From: CAZADH01 sp964483805
Lineage (GTDB): Bacteria; Muiribacteriota; Ozemobacteria; Ozemobacterales; Ozemobacteraceae
DNA: 64,000 nt
Reading direction: 5' to 3'
NCBI GenBank assembly: GCA_964483805.1
Contig: CAZADH010000001.1
Span: 57,953 to 121,952, forward strand
The first letter of the stretch is position 1. Each line of letters begins with the position of its first letter. The notes under the pieces are model-generated. The model saw only the letters and a list, made by a program, of their open reading frames with translations. It ran no database searches and was not told the DNA's origin. Both the position numbers and the translations under genes were made by a program. Below are positions 1-10,480 of this stretch, one piece after another.

Positions 1-1
1 T

Positions 2-3000
2 CAAGTGACTCCCATCGCATCGGGACCGGCCATCCCGGTGCATCCCGCCGTATTCGCGCCCGGCGAGATGACCGTGAGTTTTCGGCTGTTGACACTGAAC
101 ATCGGCAATGTGTTGGCGCCGACCACGGCCACCGAGCAGACCGTGATCGTGCCGTCGAGTGGCCTCGTCACCGCGCATTTCGGCGCCGTGCCAATGCGCA
201 GCACCGTCGCCCAGGTCGAGCTGCGGGGTGCCTCGATCGCCTCGTTCTCGCGCTTTCACGGCGCACGCGACCTCGGCCCCGGCAGCAATGTCATCACCGT
301 GGCGCCGGTCGGTTCAGGATGGTCGAACGATCTGGCGGCCCATGCCCTCGAGACCGCGGCCCTGTCGCCAGTTCTGTTCGCGCGGTTGCCGGCATCCGCT
401 GCTGCAGTCGCACTGCAAGTGGCCCTGCAACAGGACCGGTCGCGCGCGAACCTGCAGCAGGAGATGGTGCAAGCCTTTTCACAGGTTTTGAATCCCCCTC
501 GATGGAGCCTGACCGGTGAGGCCATTCGGAGCGCACAGATTCAGGCTCTTGCTGCCCGAGGACAGATCGCCAATGACGAAACGACATGGACCGCCGGTGA
601 CACGTTCGTGACCCGCATTGCCGGTCAGAACGAGTTGGGCATGTGGTGTAGCTGGAACACCCCCACGGAGTTTTCGGTCGCGGGAAACATCAAGAATTCG
701 ACGGCCGTTGATGCCGGTGTCCGTGCCAGCACCCTGCCGCGCGTGCTCGATTGGCGGAACAAGAACGGCCGCAACTGGTTGCCCCCAGTGCAGAATCAGT
801 ATCCCCACTCGACCGGAGTGGCCTTCGCCTGCTGCAGCGCTCTGGAGACCATGGCCCTGATCGAGGGGAACCTGGAAGGCGTCGACCTTTCGGAGTGGCA
901 ACTCATTCACGAGGGCCAACCCAACGAGTCGCAACGTCTGACCGGCGGTTGGAGTTTTCGCCCGGCGTGTGACCATTTGGCCCAGGTCGGAGTGGTCAGC
1001 GACGCTCTGCTGCCCTACCACACGATCCCGCACTTTTCGACACCTTCGCCCGGCGCCCGCGTCTATCGCGCGGCATCGTATGTTCTGGCGCAGGGTTCCG
1101 ATGGCATCAAACAGGCTCTGCAAGAGGGACCGGTCCTGGCCGGCATCAGGGTGTTCGAGGACTTCATGCGCTATACCGGAGGCGTCTACTGGCACGCCGC
1201 GGGTCAGGAGGTCGGCTTTCAAAGCATCCTTCTGGTCGGGTATGACGACGACCGGGAGTGTTGGATCGGCCGCAACTCCTGGTCGATCGACTGGGGCGAG
1301 CTGGGCTATTGCCGCATCCGCTACAGTGAGGCGCAGATCGATCGCGGCTATCTCGTGCGCTTCGCATATCAGATCCCCGCTCCCGCTGCGCCGGCCTCAG
1401 TCGCGGTTTCGATCGGCGATCGGGGAGCTCTCATTTCATGGCCGGTCGTTGCCGGCGCCACCAACTACAACCTCTACCATGACACGATTCCCGGTCGACC
1501 AATTTCGAGCGGGGTCCGCATTTCGAACGTGACGAGTCCATACCGGCTGACAGGATTGACCAATGACGCAACGTATTACGTTGTAATTACGTCCGAAAAC
1601 AGCACCGGAGAGTCTCCCGGCTCGCCCGCGCTGCACGTGACGCCGCGCCCGCCGAGTGTTCTGACCGTGGCCAGTGCCTCGGCTGTCGCCGGCGATGGAA
1701 CGGCTACCGTGTCGTGGTCACCGATCCCTGGGGCTGCCAGCTATAACCTCTTCTGGGCCGCAACCCCTGGCCAGGTCAGGTCTAGCGGCGTGCGGATTGC
1801 CGGTGTCGCAAGCCCCTTCACACATACACCGCTGACCAACGGTAACACGTATTACTACCAGGTGACCGCCATCGTTAACGGCATTGAGACCGCGCCATCA
1901 TCTGAGATCAGCGCACGACCGTGGCCGCGCATTCCCGATGCCCCTGGAAACGTGGTGGCCACCGCAGGCAATGGTCAGGTTTCCATCGCATGGCCGCCGG
2001 TCGCGGAAGCTACGAGTTACAACGTCTACTCCGGATCATCGGCCAATCTCACCCGCCTGAACGGAACGCGGGTTACAGGAGTTGCGACCCCGTTCATTCA
2101 TTCGGGAGTTGCGAACGGGTCCCGCCTCTACTACCTGGTCACTGCCGAAAACGCCGCCGGTGAGTCTGTCGAATCGATAGTCGTTGCGGCGACACCACAG
2201 TTGCCTTCGCCAGCAGACGTCAGTCTGGTTCGTGGCTCGACCCAGGTCACTGTCAACTGGTCGGCCGTTCCCGGTGCACTCGCTTACAATCTTTACTACG
2301 GCGAAAGCGCAACGGCACTGCGCACCACGGGCACGATCGTACGCAACGTGCAATCGGGCCGAACCATCACCGGGCTCGTCAACGGACGTTCGTACTACTT
2401 TGTGGTTACGGCCATCGATCAGAACGTCGAGTCGGCTGATTCGGTCATCCAGTCCGATCAACCGATCCTCGCGCCGGCTACAAACCTTCGCGTGACCGGG
2501 AACCGTGGCCGGATCACCCTCACGTGGGATGCGGTCACGGGCATCAACTATGGCGCGAAAGTGTTCTATTCACTCGATGGCGGCACATCCTGGAGTCCGA
2601 CCACGCACCTCGAAGGCACGTTGTCGGGCATCACGCCAGGCTCCGATCGCTCGCTGACCTGGGTCTCGCATCAGGATTTCACCGCGCTGCAGACCCAGAC
2701 CCGGGTTCGCTTGGTCCTTAATGATGGGGCCGTCGATGCCAACCCCATAGACTCGTCCGCATGGTCTGTGGACAATCGGATCTTCGTTGCGGGCGTTGAT
2801 GCCGTGTCGCCGGACGGCGCGTATCCGCTCGGCAGCACGATCGACATCAAGGTCAGATTCAGCACCATCGTGCGGGTCACCGGCACTCCTCAGCTCACGC
2901 TTGAAACGGGAGCGATCGATCGGACTGCCGCGTTCGCCGGGGGAGACAACACCGATACCTTGCTGTTTCGTTACACGGTGCAGGCAGGGGACACGACTCC

Positions 3001-5032
3001 AGATCTCGATTACGCCGGCACCAACGCACTCAACCTCAACGGCGGCACCATCCGCGACGACGTCGGCAATGCAGCAGCGCTGGCTCTGGCCCCTGTGACG
3101 ACGTCGGGGTCCCTTGGCAGTGCACGGGCGATCGCCATTGACGGTGTGGTGCCGACTGTCGTTGCCATCACCTCGCCAAACAGTAATACAACATATGGAT
3201 GTAGCCAGACGATCACGCTCAACGTCGCCTTCTCCGAACCCGTCACGCTGGCCGGCAACTCGCTCGGCATCACGCTCGACACCGGAGCCGTCGTGACAGT
3301 TGCACCGTTTTCCAACGTGGCGGTAGCTACCGCGACGTACCAAATAGCGCCGGGTCAGACCAGCGCTGACCTCGACACGACCGTCTTGGCACTGACCAAC
3401 GGCGCGACACTGCGCGATGCCGCCGGCAACAACTGCAGCCTCACGATCCCTGGGGGCGAGTCGCTGAAAGAACACAGCAATCTCGCCATCGACGCGGTCT
3501 TGCCGGCCGTCGTGTCGATCGTGCGGCAGACGCCGACTGCCGCACGAACCAATGCCGCGACAGTCGTCTGGCGCGTTACGTTCAATCGCGCACTCGACCT
3601 GGCTTCTGTGCAGACGACGGACTTCTCGCTGATCGACACCAGTGGCAGCCTTGCGGGCGAGGCAATCACCGGCGTGACCCAGATCAACCCGTCGACCTAC
3701 GATGTCACGGCATCGACCGGAACGTCGGGTGACGGCGATCTTCAACTCAGGGTCCAGGCCTCCGTCGCAACGATCGACGACACGGTGGGCAATCACCTGA
3801 GCACCGACGGCCCTGTTGGCGAAGGCTTCCGAATCGACAAGAACCCGCCCGCTCTCGTGCGTGCCACGGGCCTGGATACCGGCCTCGTCGAGATCTGTTT
3901 CGATGAACCTGTTACAGCCGGAGCTGATGCCCCGGGTTGTTTCACGATTTCGGGCGCGGGTCAGAGCACCCTGGCGGCGAACCCGACGTCCGTGACGGTT
4001 GTCGGCACCACGACCTATCACTTGAAGTGGTCGGCAGGTTCAATGTTGGCGAGCAGCACGGTTAGCGTGTCGGTCGCCGCTGGCGTGACCGATCAGTTTG
4101 GTCACGTGACCACCGGGGCGATTCATGCCGGCGCACCCACCCCGCTGCTATTCATCGAAACGGTGGCCGTCGGTGATCCGGGAAACAACTATGATGGCCG
4201 GGTGATGGCTGACATGGTGACCTTCTGCGGAAACGTGGCCTACGCCTATCGAATTGGCAAGTTCGAAGTCACCAACGAGCAATACTGCGTATTCTTGAAT
4301 GCCGTCGCCAGGTCCGATTCCTACGGATTGTACTCGACGTCAATGGCCGGTATGCCTTCCGATAATCTTGGGGGCATCGACCGCTCTGGACCCATGGGTG
4401 CATACGTGTATACGACGGTTGCCAATATGGGCAATAAGCCGGTCAACTGGGTGAGCTTCTATGGCGCCAGTCGCTTTGTGAATTGGTTGCACAACGGCGC
4501 ACAGATCGGTGGGTCGACGGAAACGGGCGCATACACGATCACCGGCGGGGGCGACAATGCCGGCACGATCGGTTCCCGCGAGAATGGTGCAAGATACGCA
4601 TTGCCGACCGAGAACGAATGGTATAAGGCGGCCTTCTACAAGGGTGGCAGCACCAACGCCGGGTACTGGTTCAGCGCGATGCAGAGCGATGCAGTCGCCA
4701 CCAAAGCCACGGCCAATGGCACCGGCGACATCTCGAACCCGGGTGCCAATGTTGCCAACTATGCGAACAATGCGGTTTGGAACGGCCAGGCAGGTCTCAC
4801 CACAGTGGGGTCGGCTGGTCCATTGTCTGCAAGCGCCTATGGAACATACGATCAGACCGGCAACGTCACCGAGTGGTGTGAAACAATGTTAGACGGGGCA
4901 AATCACTGCATTCGTGGGTGTAATTACTCCTGGTCATACTGGCCGAACGCTACATACATGAATCGGGGTCCCTCCGGTGACGACTATCAGTACCGCACTA
5001 ATGGTCTTCGTATTTTCCGCGCAGCCCAGTGA
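2..5032 (+). CDS. Surface protein, inactive papain-like domain + FN3 + Ig-like + FGE/SUMF1-like domain (5' partial)
   Basis: The frame is open to the left edge. Compared with its downstream paralogue it lacks about 60 N-terminal residues, including the signal peptide, so the GTG at 5 is probably internal. Numbering from that GTG: an N-terminal beta domain, a papain-fold (C1) domain around 245-450, four FN3 repeats around 460-830, several Ig-like/SwmB-like modules around 900-1370, and a C-terminal formylglycine-generating-enzyme-like (SUMF1, C-lectin type) domain around 1380-1675. In the papain domain the catalytic Cys is Gly271 (STGVAF) and the catalytic His is Gln406 (GFQSILL). Only Asn424 of the triad remains, so proteolysis is unlikely and a binding or scaffold role is inferred. 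The tandem arrangement with the next gene indicates duplication. Domain calls are from recognised motifs; the ligand is unknown. Confidence 0.85.
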   Translation, partial: QVTPIASGPAIPVHPAVFAPGEMTVSFRLLTLNIGNVLAPTTATEQTVIVPSSGLVTAHFGAVPMRSTVAQVELRGASIASFSRFHGARDLGPGSNVITVAPVGSGWSNDLAAHALETAALSPVLFARLPASAAAVALQVALQQDRSRANLQQEMVQAFSQVLNPPRWSLTGEAIRSAQIQALAARGQIANDETTWTAGDTFVTRIAGQNELGMWCSWNTPTEFSVAGNIKNSTAVDAGVRASTLPRVLDWRNKNGRNWLPPVQNQYPHSTGVAFACCSALETMALIEGNLEGVDLSEWQLIHEGQPNESQRLTGGWSFRPACDHLAQVGVVSDALLPYHTIPHFSTPSPGARVYRAASYVLAQGSDGIKQALQEGPVLAGIRVFEDFMRYTGGVYWHAAGQEVGFQSILLVGYDDDRECWIGRNSWSIDWGELGYCRIRYSEAQIDRGYLVRFAYQIPAPAAPASVAVSIGDRGALISWPVVAGATNYNLYHDTIPGRPISSGVRISNVTSPYRLTGLTNDATYYVVITSENSTGESPGSPALHVTPRPPSVLTVASASAVAGDGTATVSWSPIPGAASYNLFWAATPGQVRSSGVRIAGVASPFTHTPLTNGNTYYYQVTAIVNGIETAPSSEISARPWPRIPDAPGNVVATAGNGQVSIAWPPVAEATSYNVYSGSSANLTRLNGTRVTGVATPFIHSGVANGSRLYYLVTAENAAGESVESIVVAATPQLPSPADVSLVRGSTQVTVNWSAVPGALAYNLYYGESATALRTTGTIVRNVQSGRTITGLVNGRSYYFVVTAIDQNVESADSVIQSDQPILAPATNLRVTGNRGRITLTWDAVTGINYGAKVFYSLDGGTSWSPTTHLEGTLSGITPGSDRSLTWVSHQDFTALQTQTRVRLVLNDGAVDANPIDSSAWSVDNRIFVAGVDAVSPDGAYPLGSTIDIKVRFSTIVRVTGTPQLTLETGAIDRTAAFAGGDNTDTLLFRYTVQAGDTTPDLDYAGTNALNLNGGTIRDDVGNAAALALAPVTTSGSLGSARAIAIDGVVPTVVAITSPNSNTTYGCSQTITLNVAFSEPVTLAGNSLGITLDTGAVVTVAPFSNVAVATATYQIAPGQTSADLDTTVLALTNGATLRDAAGNNCSLTIPGGESLKEHSNLAIDAVLPAVVSIVRQTPTAARTNAATVVWRVTFNRALDLASVQTTDFSLIDTSGSLAGEAITGVTQINPSTYDVTASTGTSGDGDLQLRVQASVATIDDTVGNHLSTDGPVGEGFRIDKNPPALVRATGLDTGLVEICFDEPVTAGADAPGCFTISGAGQSTLAANPTSVTVVGTTTYHLKWSAGSMLASSTVSVSVAAGVTDQFGHVTTGAIHAGAPTPLLFIETVAVGDPGNNYDGRVMADMVTFCGNVAYAYRIGKFEVTNEQYCVFLNAVARSDSYGLYSTSMAGMPSDNLGGIDRSGPMGAYVYTTVANMGNKPVNWVSFYGASRFVNWLHNGAQIGGSTETGAYTITGGGDNAGTIGSRENGARYALPTENEWYKAAFYKGGSTNAGYWFSAMQSDAVATKATANGTGDISNPGANVANYANNAVWNGQAGLTTVGSAGPLSASAYGTYDQTGNVTEWCETMLDGANHCIRGCNYSWSYWPNATYMNRGPSGDDYQYRTNGLRIFRAAQ
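4281..4293. repeat. AATAC-N3-GTATT palindrome, exact copy 1
   Basis: Exact interrupted palindrome with spacer TGC, inside the FGE-like domain coding sequence. Confidence 0.7.
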
Positions 5033-5094
5033 TTGTTTGTGAACGGGCGGCTTCTTCGGCCTCGAAAGAGTTCGGGGCGACAGGTGGTGCAAGC

Positions 5095-8000
5095 ATGAGA
5101 CGTAAATACATCAGACACGTAGCGGCTGCATTCGGCATTCTCTTTGCCGCAGTGGTGGCTTTCGTTGGATGCTCGGTTAGCCCCGCGGACCGTTCGGGCG
5201 TCGGGCCGACCCACCTTGTCCAAGACCTTGCTGCGCCCCAGTCTCAGGTTGCCTTTTCTTTCCAGGTCGACGCAACTGCGTCGGCTTCAGTTGCAGGCAG
5301 CGTGCGGGCCGCAGGCACATCCGGCATCGTCACTTTTCGGCTGCTGTCGCTCAACATTGGCAATCCGGCCAACCCGACGACGGCCACCGAACAGACTGTG
5401 TTGATCCCACCGACGGGACTGGTTACTGCGAACTTCTTGGCGGTTCCTGCCAAGACGACGATCGCGCAGGTTGATATTGTAGGCTCAACGGTTGGATCGT
5501 ATTCGAGTTTTCATGGGGCCGGAGATCTTCGTCCGGGCCTGAATGTCATCACCGTGGCCCCGTCCGGGTCCGGTTGGCGCAATGATCTGGCCGCACACAT
5601 TCTCGAGACGGCCGTCGTGACACCGACCATATTCTCAAAGCTGCCGGCATCGGCAGCGGCAATGGCGTATGAGATGACCGGCAGCATCAATCGCTCGCTG
5701 CCAACTGCCCAGGAGGATGTGGTGCGGGCTTTCACCCGGTTGATCAACCCCCCACGCTGGTCGCTTACTGCCGAGGCTGTTCGCAGCGCGCAGGCGCAAC
5801 TTCTTGGCGTGAGTGGGCAGTCGGTCAACGGCGACACCGCGTGGGCTCCTGGCGAGACATTCATCACCGAGACGATCAGCCAGGACGAGGTGGCCGGAAT
5901 GTGTGGCTGGTCCGCGCCGACCGAGTTCTCGGCAAATCTCGCGAGTCCGTCTCTGGAACGGCCCGCGGTGCGCGGGGCCGCACTGCCGCGCAGTCTCGAC
6001 TGGCGCAACAAAGACGGTAAGAACTGGTTGACTCCGGTGCGGAATCAGTATCCCTACTCGACGTGTGTCGCCTTCGCGTGTTGCGGTGCCCTGGAGGCGA
6101 TGATGAAGATCCAGGCCAATCTCGACGGTGTGGATCTGTCTGAGTGGGCGCTGTTTCGATCCGGCAACGTCGCCGATCTGGGGGCGCTGTCCAGAGGTTG
6201 GGAGTTTCGCGTGGCCTGCGAGCAACTGAGGGTCGGCGGTGTGGTCGGCGAGAGTTATGTGCCGTATCACCTGATTCCGCGTTTCACTCAACCCCCGACT
6301 GGCATTCGGCAATACAAAGCAGACAGCTACGTACTGGTTCAGAGTGTCGATGGCATCAAACAGGCGCTGCAAAACGGCCCGGTGGTCACGGGAATTCGGG
6401 TCTTCGAAGACCTCATGCGTTACACCGGGGGGGTCTATTGGCATGCCACCGGTCGCGAGGTCGGCTTTCACGCTATTCTGTTGGTCGGCTACGACGATGA
6501 CCGGCAGTGTTGGATCGCGAAGAATTCCTGGTCGAGCGGATGGGGCGAGCAGGGTTTTTTCCGGGTGCGCTACACCGAGGTCCAGACTGACCGCGGCTAT
6601 CAGTTGCGGTTTGCCTTCACCTCGCCGGTGCCGACTGCGCCAAGTGGCGTGACCGCAATGCCCGGCGATCGCGAGGTCGTGGTGTCCTGGGCAGCCGCGG
6701 GCGAGGCGACCAGCCACAATCTCTACTACGGCACCGTTTCCGGGGTCCGCCGCGGTACTGGCCTGCGGGTGCCCGGCGTCGTCAGTCCCCATCGTCTCAC
6801 CGGGTTGCGCAACGGTACGACCTATTACTTTGTATTGACGTCTGAGAACTCGACCGGCGAGTCCGGCGAGTCGTCGGAGGTGTCGACAACCCCCCGCGAC
6901 CCGGCGACGTTGGTGCCATCGGGAGTGACCACCACGCCTGCGGACGGCCAGGTTGCGGTGCAGTGGACGGCGGTGCCGCAGGCCTCGGGTTACCGCGTAT
7001 ACTGGTCCACGACCCAAGGTGCGGCGAGAACCGGTGGCCAACGATTCGAACCGACGAGCGGGCCGTTCACCCATACGGGGCTGATCAACGGCAGCACCTA
7101 TTATTACCAGGTGACCGCCCTCGTCGATGGCGTCGAGACTGCAGCGTCAACTGAGGTCAGCAGTCGACCGTGGCCGCAGATCCCACTGGCACCCACGGGC
7201 GTCTCCGCGACACCCGGCAACGGACAGAACACGATCGTCTGGAACCCGGTCCCCGGTGCAACCTCGTATCGGCTCTATCACGGCGGGGGCAGCAATATCA
7301 ATCGGACGGCAGGCACGCGGATCGACAACGCGTCCAGTCCGCACGTTCATACGGGCCTGCCCAACAGTACGACAGTGTACTACGTGGTTACGGCGCTCAA
7401 CTTGGCCGGCGAATCGATCGAGTCGGCGGCAGTTGCCGCCACACCGTTGCTTGCCGTGCCCGGCGATGTTGCCATCGTTCGCGGTTCCAGTCAGGTGCAG
7501 TTGACGTGGTCGGCTGTGCCTGGGGCGTCCACCTACTCGATCTACTATGGCGAGTCGCCGGGTTCTCTCCGGACGACAGGAACGCCGATCCACAGCGCCC
7601 AACCCGGGCAGGTAATCTCCGGGCTCGTCAATGGTCGGACGTATTACTTTACGGTCGTCGCTCGCGACCCGAACTCTGAATCGGCTGGCTCGTCCGTCAT
7701 CTCCGACAACCCGGCGCTGGCGATGGCCACCAATCTGCGGGTCACGGGCACCCGGGGACGAATCGTCATGACCTGGGACGCAGCAACCGGTGTCAACTAC
7801 TCGATCAAGGTCTTCTTTTCACTTGACGGCGGCACGACGTGGACACAAACCACACGTCTCGAAGGGACCTCGTCCGGAATTACGCCAGGCGTCAATCGCT
7901 CGGTCACCTGGGTGTCACATCAGGACTTTGCCTCCCTGCAACCCAATGCCCGGGTCCGCCTGGTTCTCAATGACGGCACCGGGGACACGGCCCCGGTTGA

Positions 8001-10254
8001 TTCCGGCGTCTTGAACATCGACAACCGGGTCACCGTCGAATCACTCTCTGCCGTGGCTGCCGACGGGCTCTACGGTGCAGGATCGACGATCGATGTCACT
8101 GTGCGATTCAGTACTGTCGTTCGCGTCAACGGCACGCCGCAATTGGTGCTTGAAACCGGGTCCCAGGACCGCAGTGCTACTTACCTGAGCGGCGACAATT
8201 CCAATACGCTCGTGTTACGGTACTCCGTGCAACCCGGTGACGTGTCCTCTGACCTCGACTACGCGGGAACGACAGCCCTGTCATTGGCCGGCGGAACCAT
8301 CCGCGACGACGTGGGTAATGATGCCAACCTGCTCCTTCCTTCCCCCGGTGCGGCCGGATCCCTTGGCGCTGCACGGGCCCTTGTCATCGATGGCGTGGCA
8401 CCGACAATCCTCTCGCTGACCTCTACCACCAACAATGGTGTCTACATTGAAGGCCAGAGTGTGAACGTAACCCTGTCGTTTTCGGAACCGGTCGCTCTGA
8501 CCGGCGGGTCGATGACCGTCAATCTCGATAGCGGGGGCGCGTGTGAGATCCTGCCTTTCGGCCTGCGTTCGAGCACTGCGGCGAACTACACGGTCAGCGG
8601 TGGTCACGCGAGTTTGGATCTCGACACCCTTTCGGTGGGGCTGGCCGCTGGAGCCAGTCTGCGCGATGCAGCAGGAAATCAGGGTTTGCTTGGAATTCCA
8701 GCAAATCAATCGTTGAAAGATCATCGCGATCTCGTCATCGATGCCATCGCGCCGACAGTCACGAGCATTGTCCGCCAGAGTGGGGTAGGTTCATTCACCA
8801 ACGCTGCCGCGGTCAACTGGCGCGTTACGTTCAGCGAGGCCATGGATCCAGCCACCGTGAACAGCAGCGATTTCACGATTGTCGACGCAAGTGGCACGAT
8901 CACTGGGGAGGTGGTCACCGGGGTGACGCAGGTCACCAGTATAGCGTGGGATGTTGCCGCATCGACCGGTTCATCCGGCGATGGCGATCTACGCCTCGAT
9001 GTTCTCGGATCAACGGCTTCGCTCAACGATCTCGCGGGACATGCAATCACCTCAGACTATACCGGAGGCGCGATCTACAGTGTTGATCGCACTGCACCCA
9101 CGATCACATCTGTCATGCCGTTCGACCGCGGTGCGGTCGACGTGGTATTCAGTGAGCCGATGGGACCGGCCGCAGCCAGCGTGACCAACTTCACCATCTC
9201 AGGTGCGGCCCAGAGCACGTTGGCCGCGAACCCCAGTCAGGTCGACCAGGTTTGCGGAGGTGTCTGCCGTTTGACCTGGGCGGCGGGCACCATGAACACC
9301 AACAGCAGTCTCAACATGTCGGTCACGAATCTCGCCGATCGAGCAGGTAACACACTCACTGGCACCACCGCATTCACAGAAACAACCCCACTTCTGTTCA
9401 TCGACACAGTCCCGGTCGGAGACGCGGGCAACGCGGCCGACAACACTGATTATGGCGCCCTGGGCGCAGTCGCATACCCGTATCGTATTGGCACCTACGA
9501 AGTCACCAATGAGCAATACACGGTGTTTCTCAATGCGGTTGCCCAGACTGATGACCTGCAGCTCTACGCCCCGGCGATGTCCACCACCACCCCTTCGAAC
9601 CGCGGCGGGATCGACCGCAGTGGCTCTCCAGGCGCATACTCCTACGCCACCGGGGCAAACTGGGGCAGCAAACCAGTCAACCATCTGACCTTTTTTGACG
9701 TCGTCCGTTTTGTCAACTGGCTCCACAATGGTGCTCGCGCGGGCGGGAATCTTGAAACCGGAGCGTACTCGATTGAAGGATGGTCCGGACCTATTGGCGC
9801 AAGGCAACCAGGCGCACGCTTCGCCGTGCCAACTGAAGATGAGTGGTATAAGGCGGCCTACTACAAAGGCGGAGGGCTAGCGGCGGGTTACTGGACGTTC
9901 GCAACAAGGAGCGACACGGCCCCATTTGTCGCGACAACCGACGCTCAGGGGGTCATCTCCAATCCGGGTACAAACATCGTGAACTACGACAATGGCGCCT
10001 CATGGAACGGACTCACGGGCAATCTATCGACGGTCGGTTCGGCAGGCCCATCGTCGACAAGCTATTATGGCACCTACGATCAATCCGGTAACGTCACTGA
10101 ATTCATCGAGGCCTGGTATATTGAGGGGTCGGCGGTGTATTGCCGGGGCGGTACCTATAGCCAGAACTGGTATTATATAGGAAAAGAAGCGGCTCGCGCC
10201 CCGGCCGGCGCCTGGTACAACTACGGGTTTCGCATCTGCAGACCATCGCAGTGA
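5095..10254 (+). CDS. Lipoprotein surface protease: papain-like + FN3 + Ig-like + FGE/SUMF1-like domain
   Basis: 1719 aa. ATG at 5095 is chosen because AGGTGG lies 8-9 nt upstream and it gives a short basic N-terminus, a hydrophobic stretch and a lipobox-like FVGC, so the protein is probably lipid-anchored. Same architecture as the upstream paralogue: beta domain, papain-fold domain about 295-500, FN3 repeats about 511-870, Ig-like modules about 980-1420, FGE-type domain about 1432-1719. The papain triad is intact: Cys324 (STCVAFACC), His459 (GFHAILLVGY), Asn477 (KNSWSSGWGE). It is therefore the probably active partner of a tandem pair. The FGE-like domain has the usual YRIGTYEVTNEQY opening and a GFRICR end, but export and context argue for a C-lectin-like binding role rather than sulfatase maturation. 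Family assignments are confident; substrate is unknown. Confidence 0.88.
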   Translation: MRRKYIRHVAAAFGILFAAVVAFVGCSVSPADRSGVGPTHLVQDLAAPQSQVAFSFQVDATASASVAGSVRAAGTSGIVTFRLLSLNIGNPANPTTATEQTVLIPPTGLVTANFLAVPAKTTIAQVDIVGSTVGSYSSFHGAGDLRPGLNVITVAPSGSGWRNDLAAHILETAVVTPTIFSKLPASAAAMAYEMTGSINRSLPTAQEDVVRAFTRLINPPRWSLTAEAVRSAQAQLLGVSGQSVNGDTAWAPGETFITETISQDEVAGMCGWSAPTEFSANLASPSLERPAVRGAALPRSLDWRNKDGKNWLTPVRNQYPYSTCVAFACCGALEAMMKIQANLDGVDLSEWALFRSGNVADLGALSRGWEFRVACEQLRVGGVVGESYVPYHLIPRFTQPPTGIRQYKADSYVLVQSVDGIKQALQNGPVVTGIRVFEDLMRYTGGVYWHATGREVGFHAILLVGYDDDRQCWIAKNSWSSGWGEQGFFRVRYTEVQTDRGYQLRFAFTSPVPTAPSGVTAMPGDREVVVSWAAAGEATSHNLYYGTVSGVRRGTGLRVPGVVSPHRLTGLRNGTTYYFVLTSENSTGESGESSEVSTTPRDPATLVPSGVTTTPADGQVAVQWTAVPQASGYRVYWSTTQGAARTGGQRFEPTSGPFTHTGLINGSTYYYQVTALVDGVETAASTEVSSRPWPQIPLAPTGVSATPGNGQNTIVWNPVPGATSYRLYHGGGSNINRTAGTRIDNASSPHVHTGLPNSTTVYYVVTALNLAGESIESAAVAATPLLAVPGDVAIVRGSSQVQLTWSAVPGASTYSIYYGESPGSLRTTGTPIHSAQPGQVISGLVNGRTYYFTVVARDPNSESAGSSVISDNPALAMATNLRVTGTRGRIVMTWDAATGVNYSIKVFFSLDGGTTWTQTTRLEGTSSGITPGVNRSVTWVSHQDFASLQPNARVRLVLNDGTGDTAPVDSGVLNIDNRVTVESLSAVAADGLYGAGSTIDVTVRFSTVVRVNGTPQLVLETGSQDRSATYLSGDNSNTLVLRYSVQPGDVSSDLDYAGTTALSLAGGTIRDDVGNDANLLLPSPGAAGSLGAARALVIDGVAPTILSLTSTTNNGVYIEGQSVNVTLSFSEPVALTGGSMTVNLDSGGACEILPFGLRSSTAANYTVSGGHASLDLDTLSVGLAAGASLRDAAGNQGLLGIPANQSLKDHRDLVIDAIAPTVTSIVRQSGVGSFTNAAAVNWRVTFSEAMDPATVNSSDFTIVDASGTITGEVVTGVTQVTSIAWDVAASTGSSGDGDLRLDVLGSTASLNDLAGHAITSDYTGGAIYSVDRTAPTITSVMPFDRGAVDVVFSEPMGPAAASVTNFTISGAAQSTLAANPSQVDQVCGGVCRLTWAAGTMNTNSSLNMSVTNLADRAGNTLTGTTAFTETTPLLFIDTVPVGDAGNAADNTDYGALGAVAYPYRIGTYEVTNEQYTVFLNAVAQTDDLQLYAPAMSTTTPSNRGGIDRSGSPGAYSYATGANWGSKPVNHLTFFDVVRFVNWLHNGARAGGNLETGAYSIEGWSGPIGARQPGARFAVPTEDEWYKAAYYKGGGLAAGYWTFATRSDTAPFVATTDAQGVISNPGTNIVNYDNGASWNGLTGNLSTVGSAGPSSTSYYGTYDQSGNVTEFIEAWYIEGSAVYCRGGTYSQNWYYIGKEAARAPAGAWYNYGFRICRPSQ

Positions 10255-10480
10255 ATGATTGCTACATTCGCTGGCATCATCGAATGCGATACTCGATACA
10301 GAGGTTCTTCCGGGGTTCGCAGTGCCCGTGGCGACAATCCTGGCCGGGTGCCAAATCGGGGTCTAATGATCATCGTTTCGTTGACGGGTGAACTCGGAAC
10401 ATGAGCAGGCCGAATCGCCAGTATTGCGCCCGCCTCGTATGCAACAATCCCCGAAGATCACCATTGTGGGAGGTTCCCCT

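Noticed and set aside
2570..4021. A 480-codon antisense frame under the first surface protein, and a 600-codon antisense frame at 37903-39732
   Set aside because: Arg/Gly-rich low-complexity translations with no recognisable domain; explained by codon bias of the sense genes.
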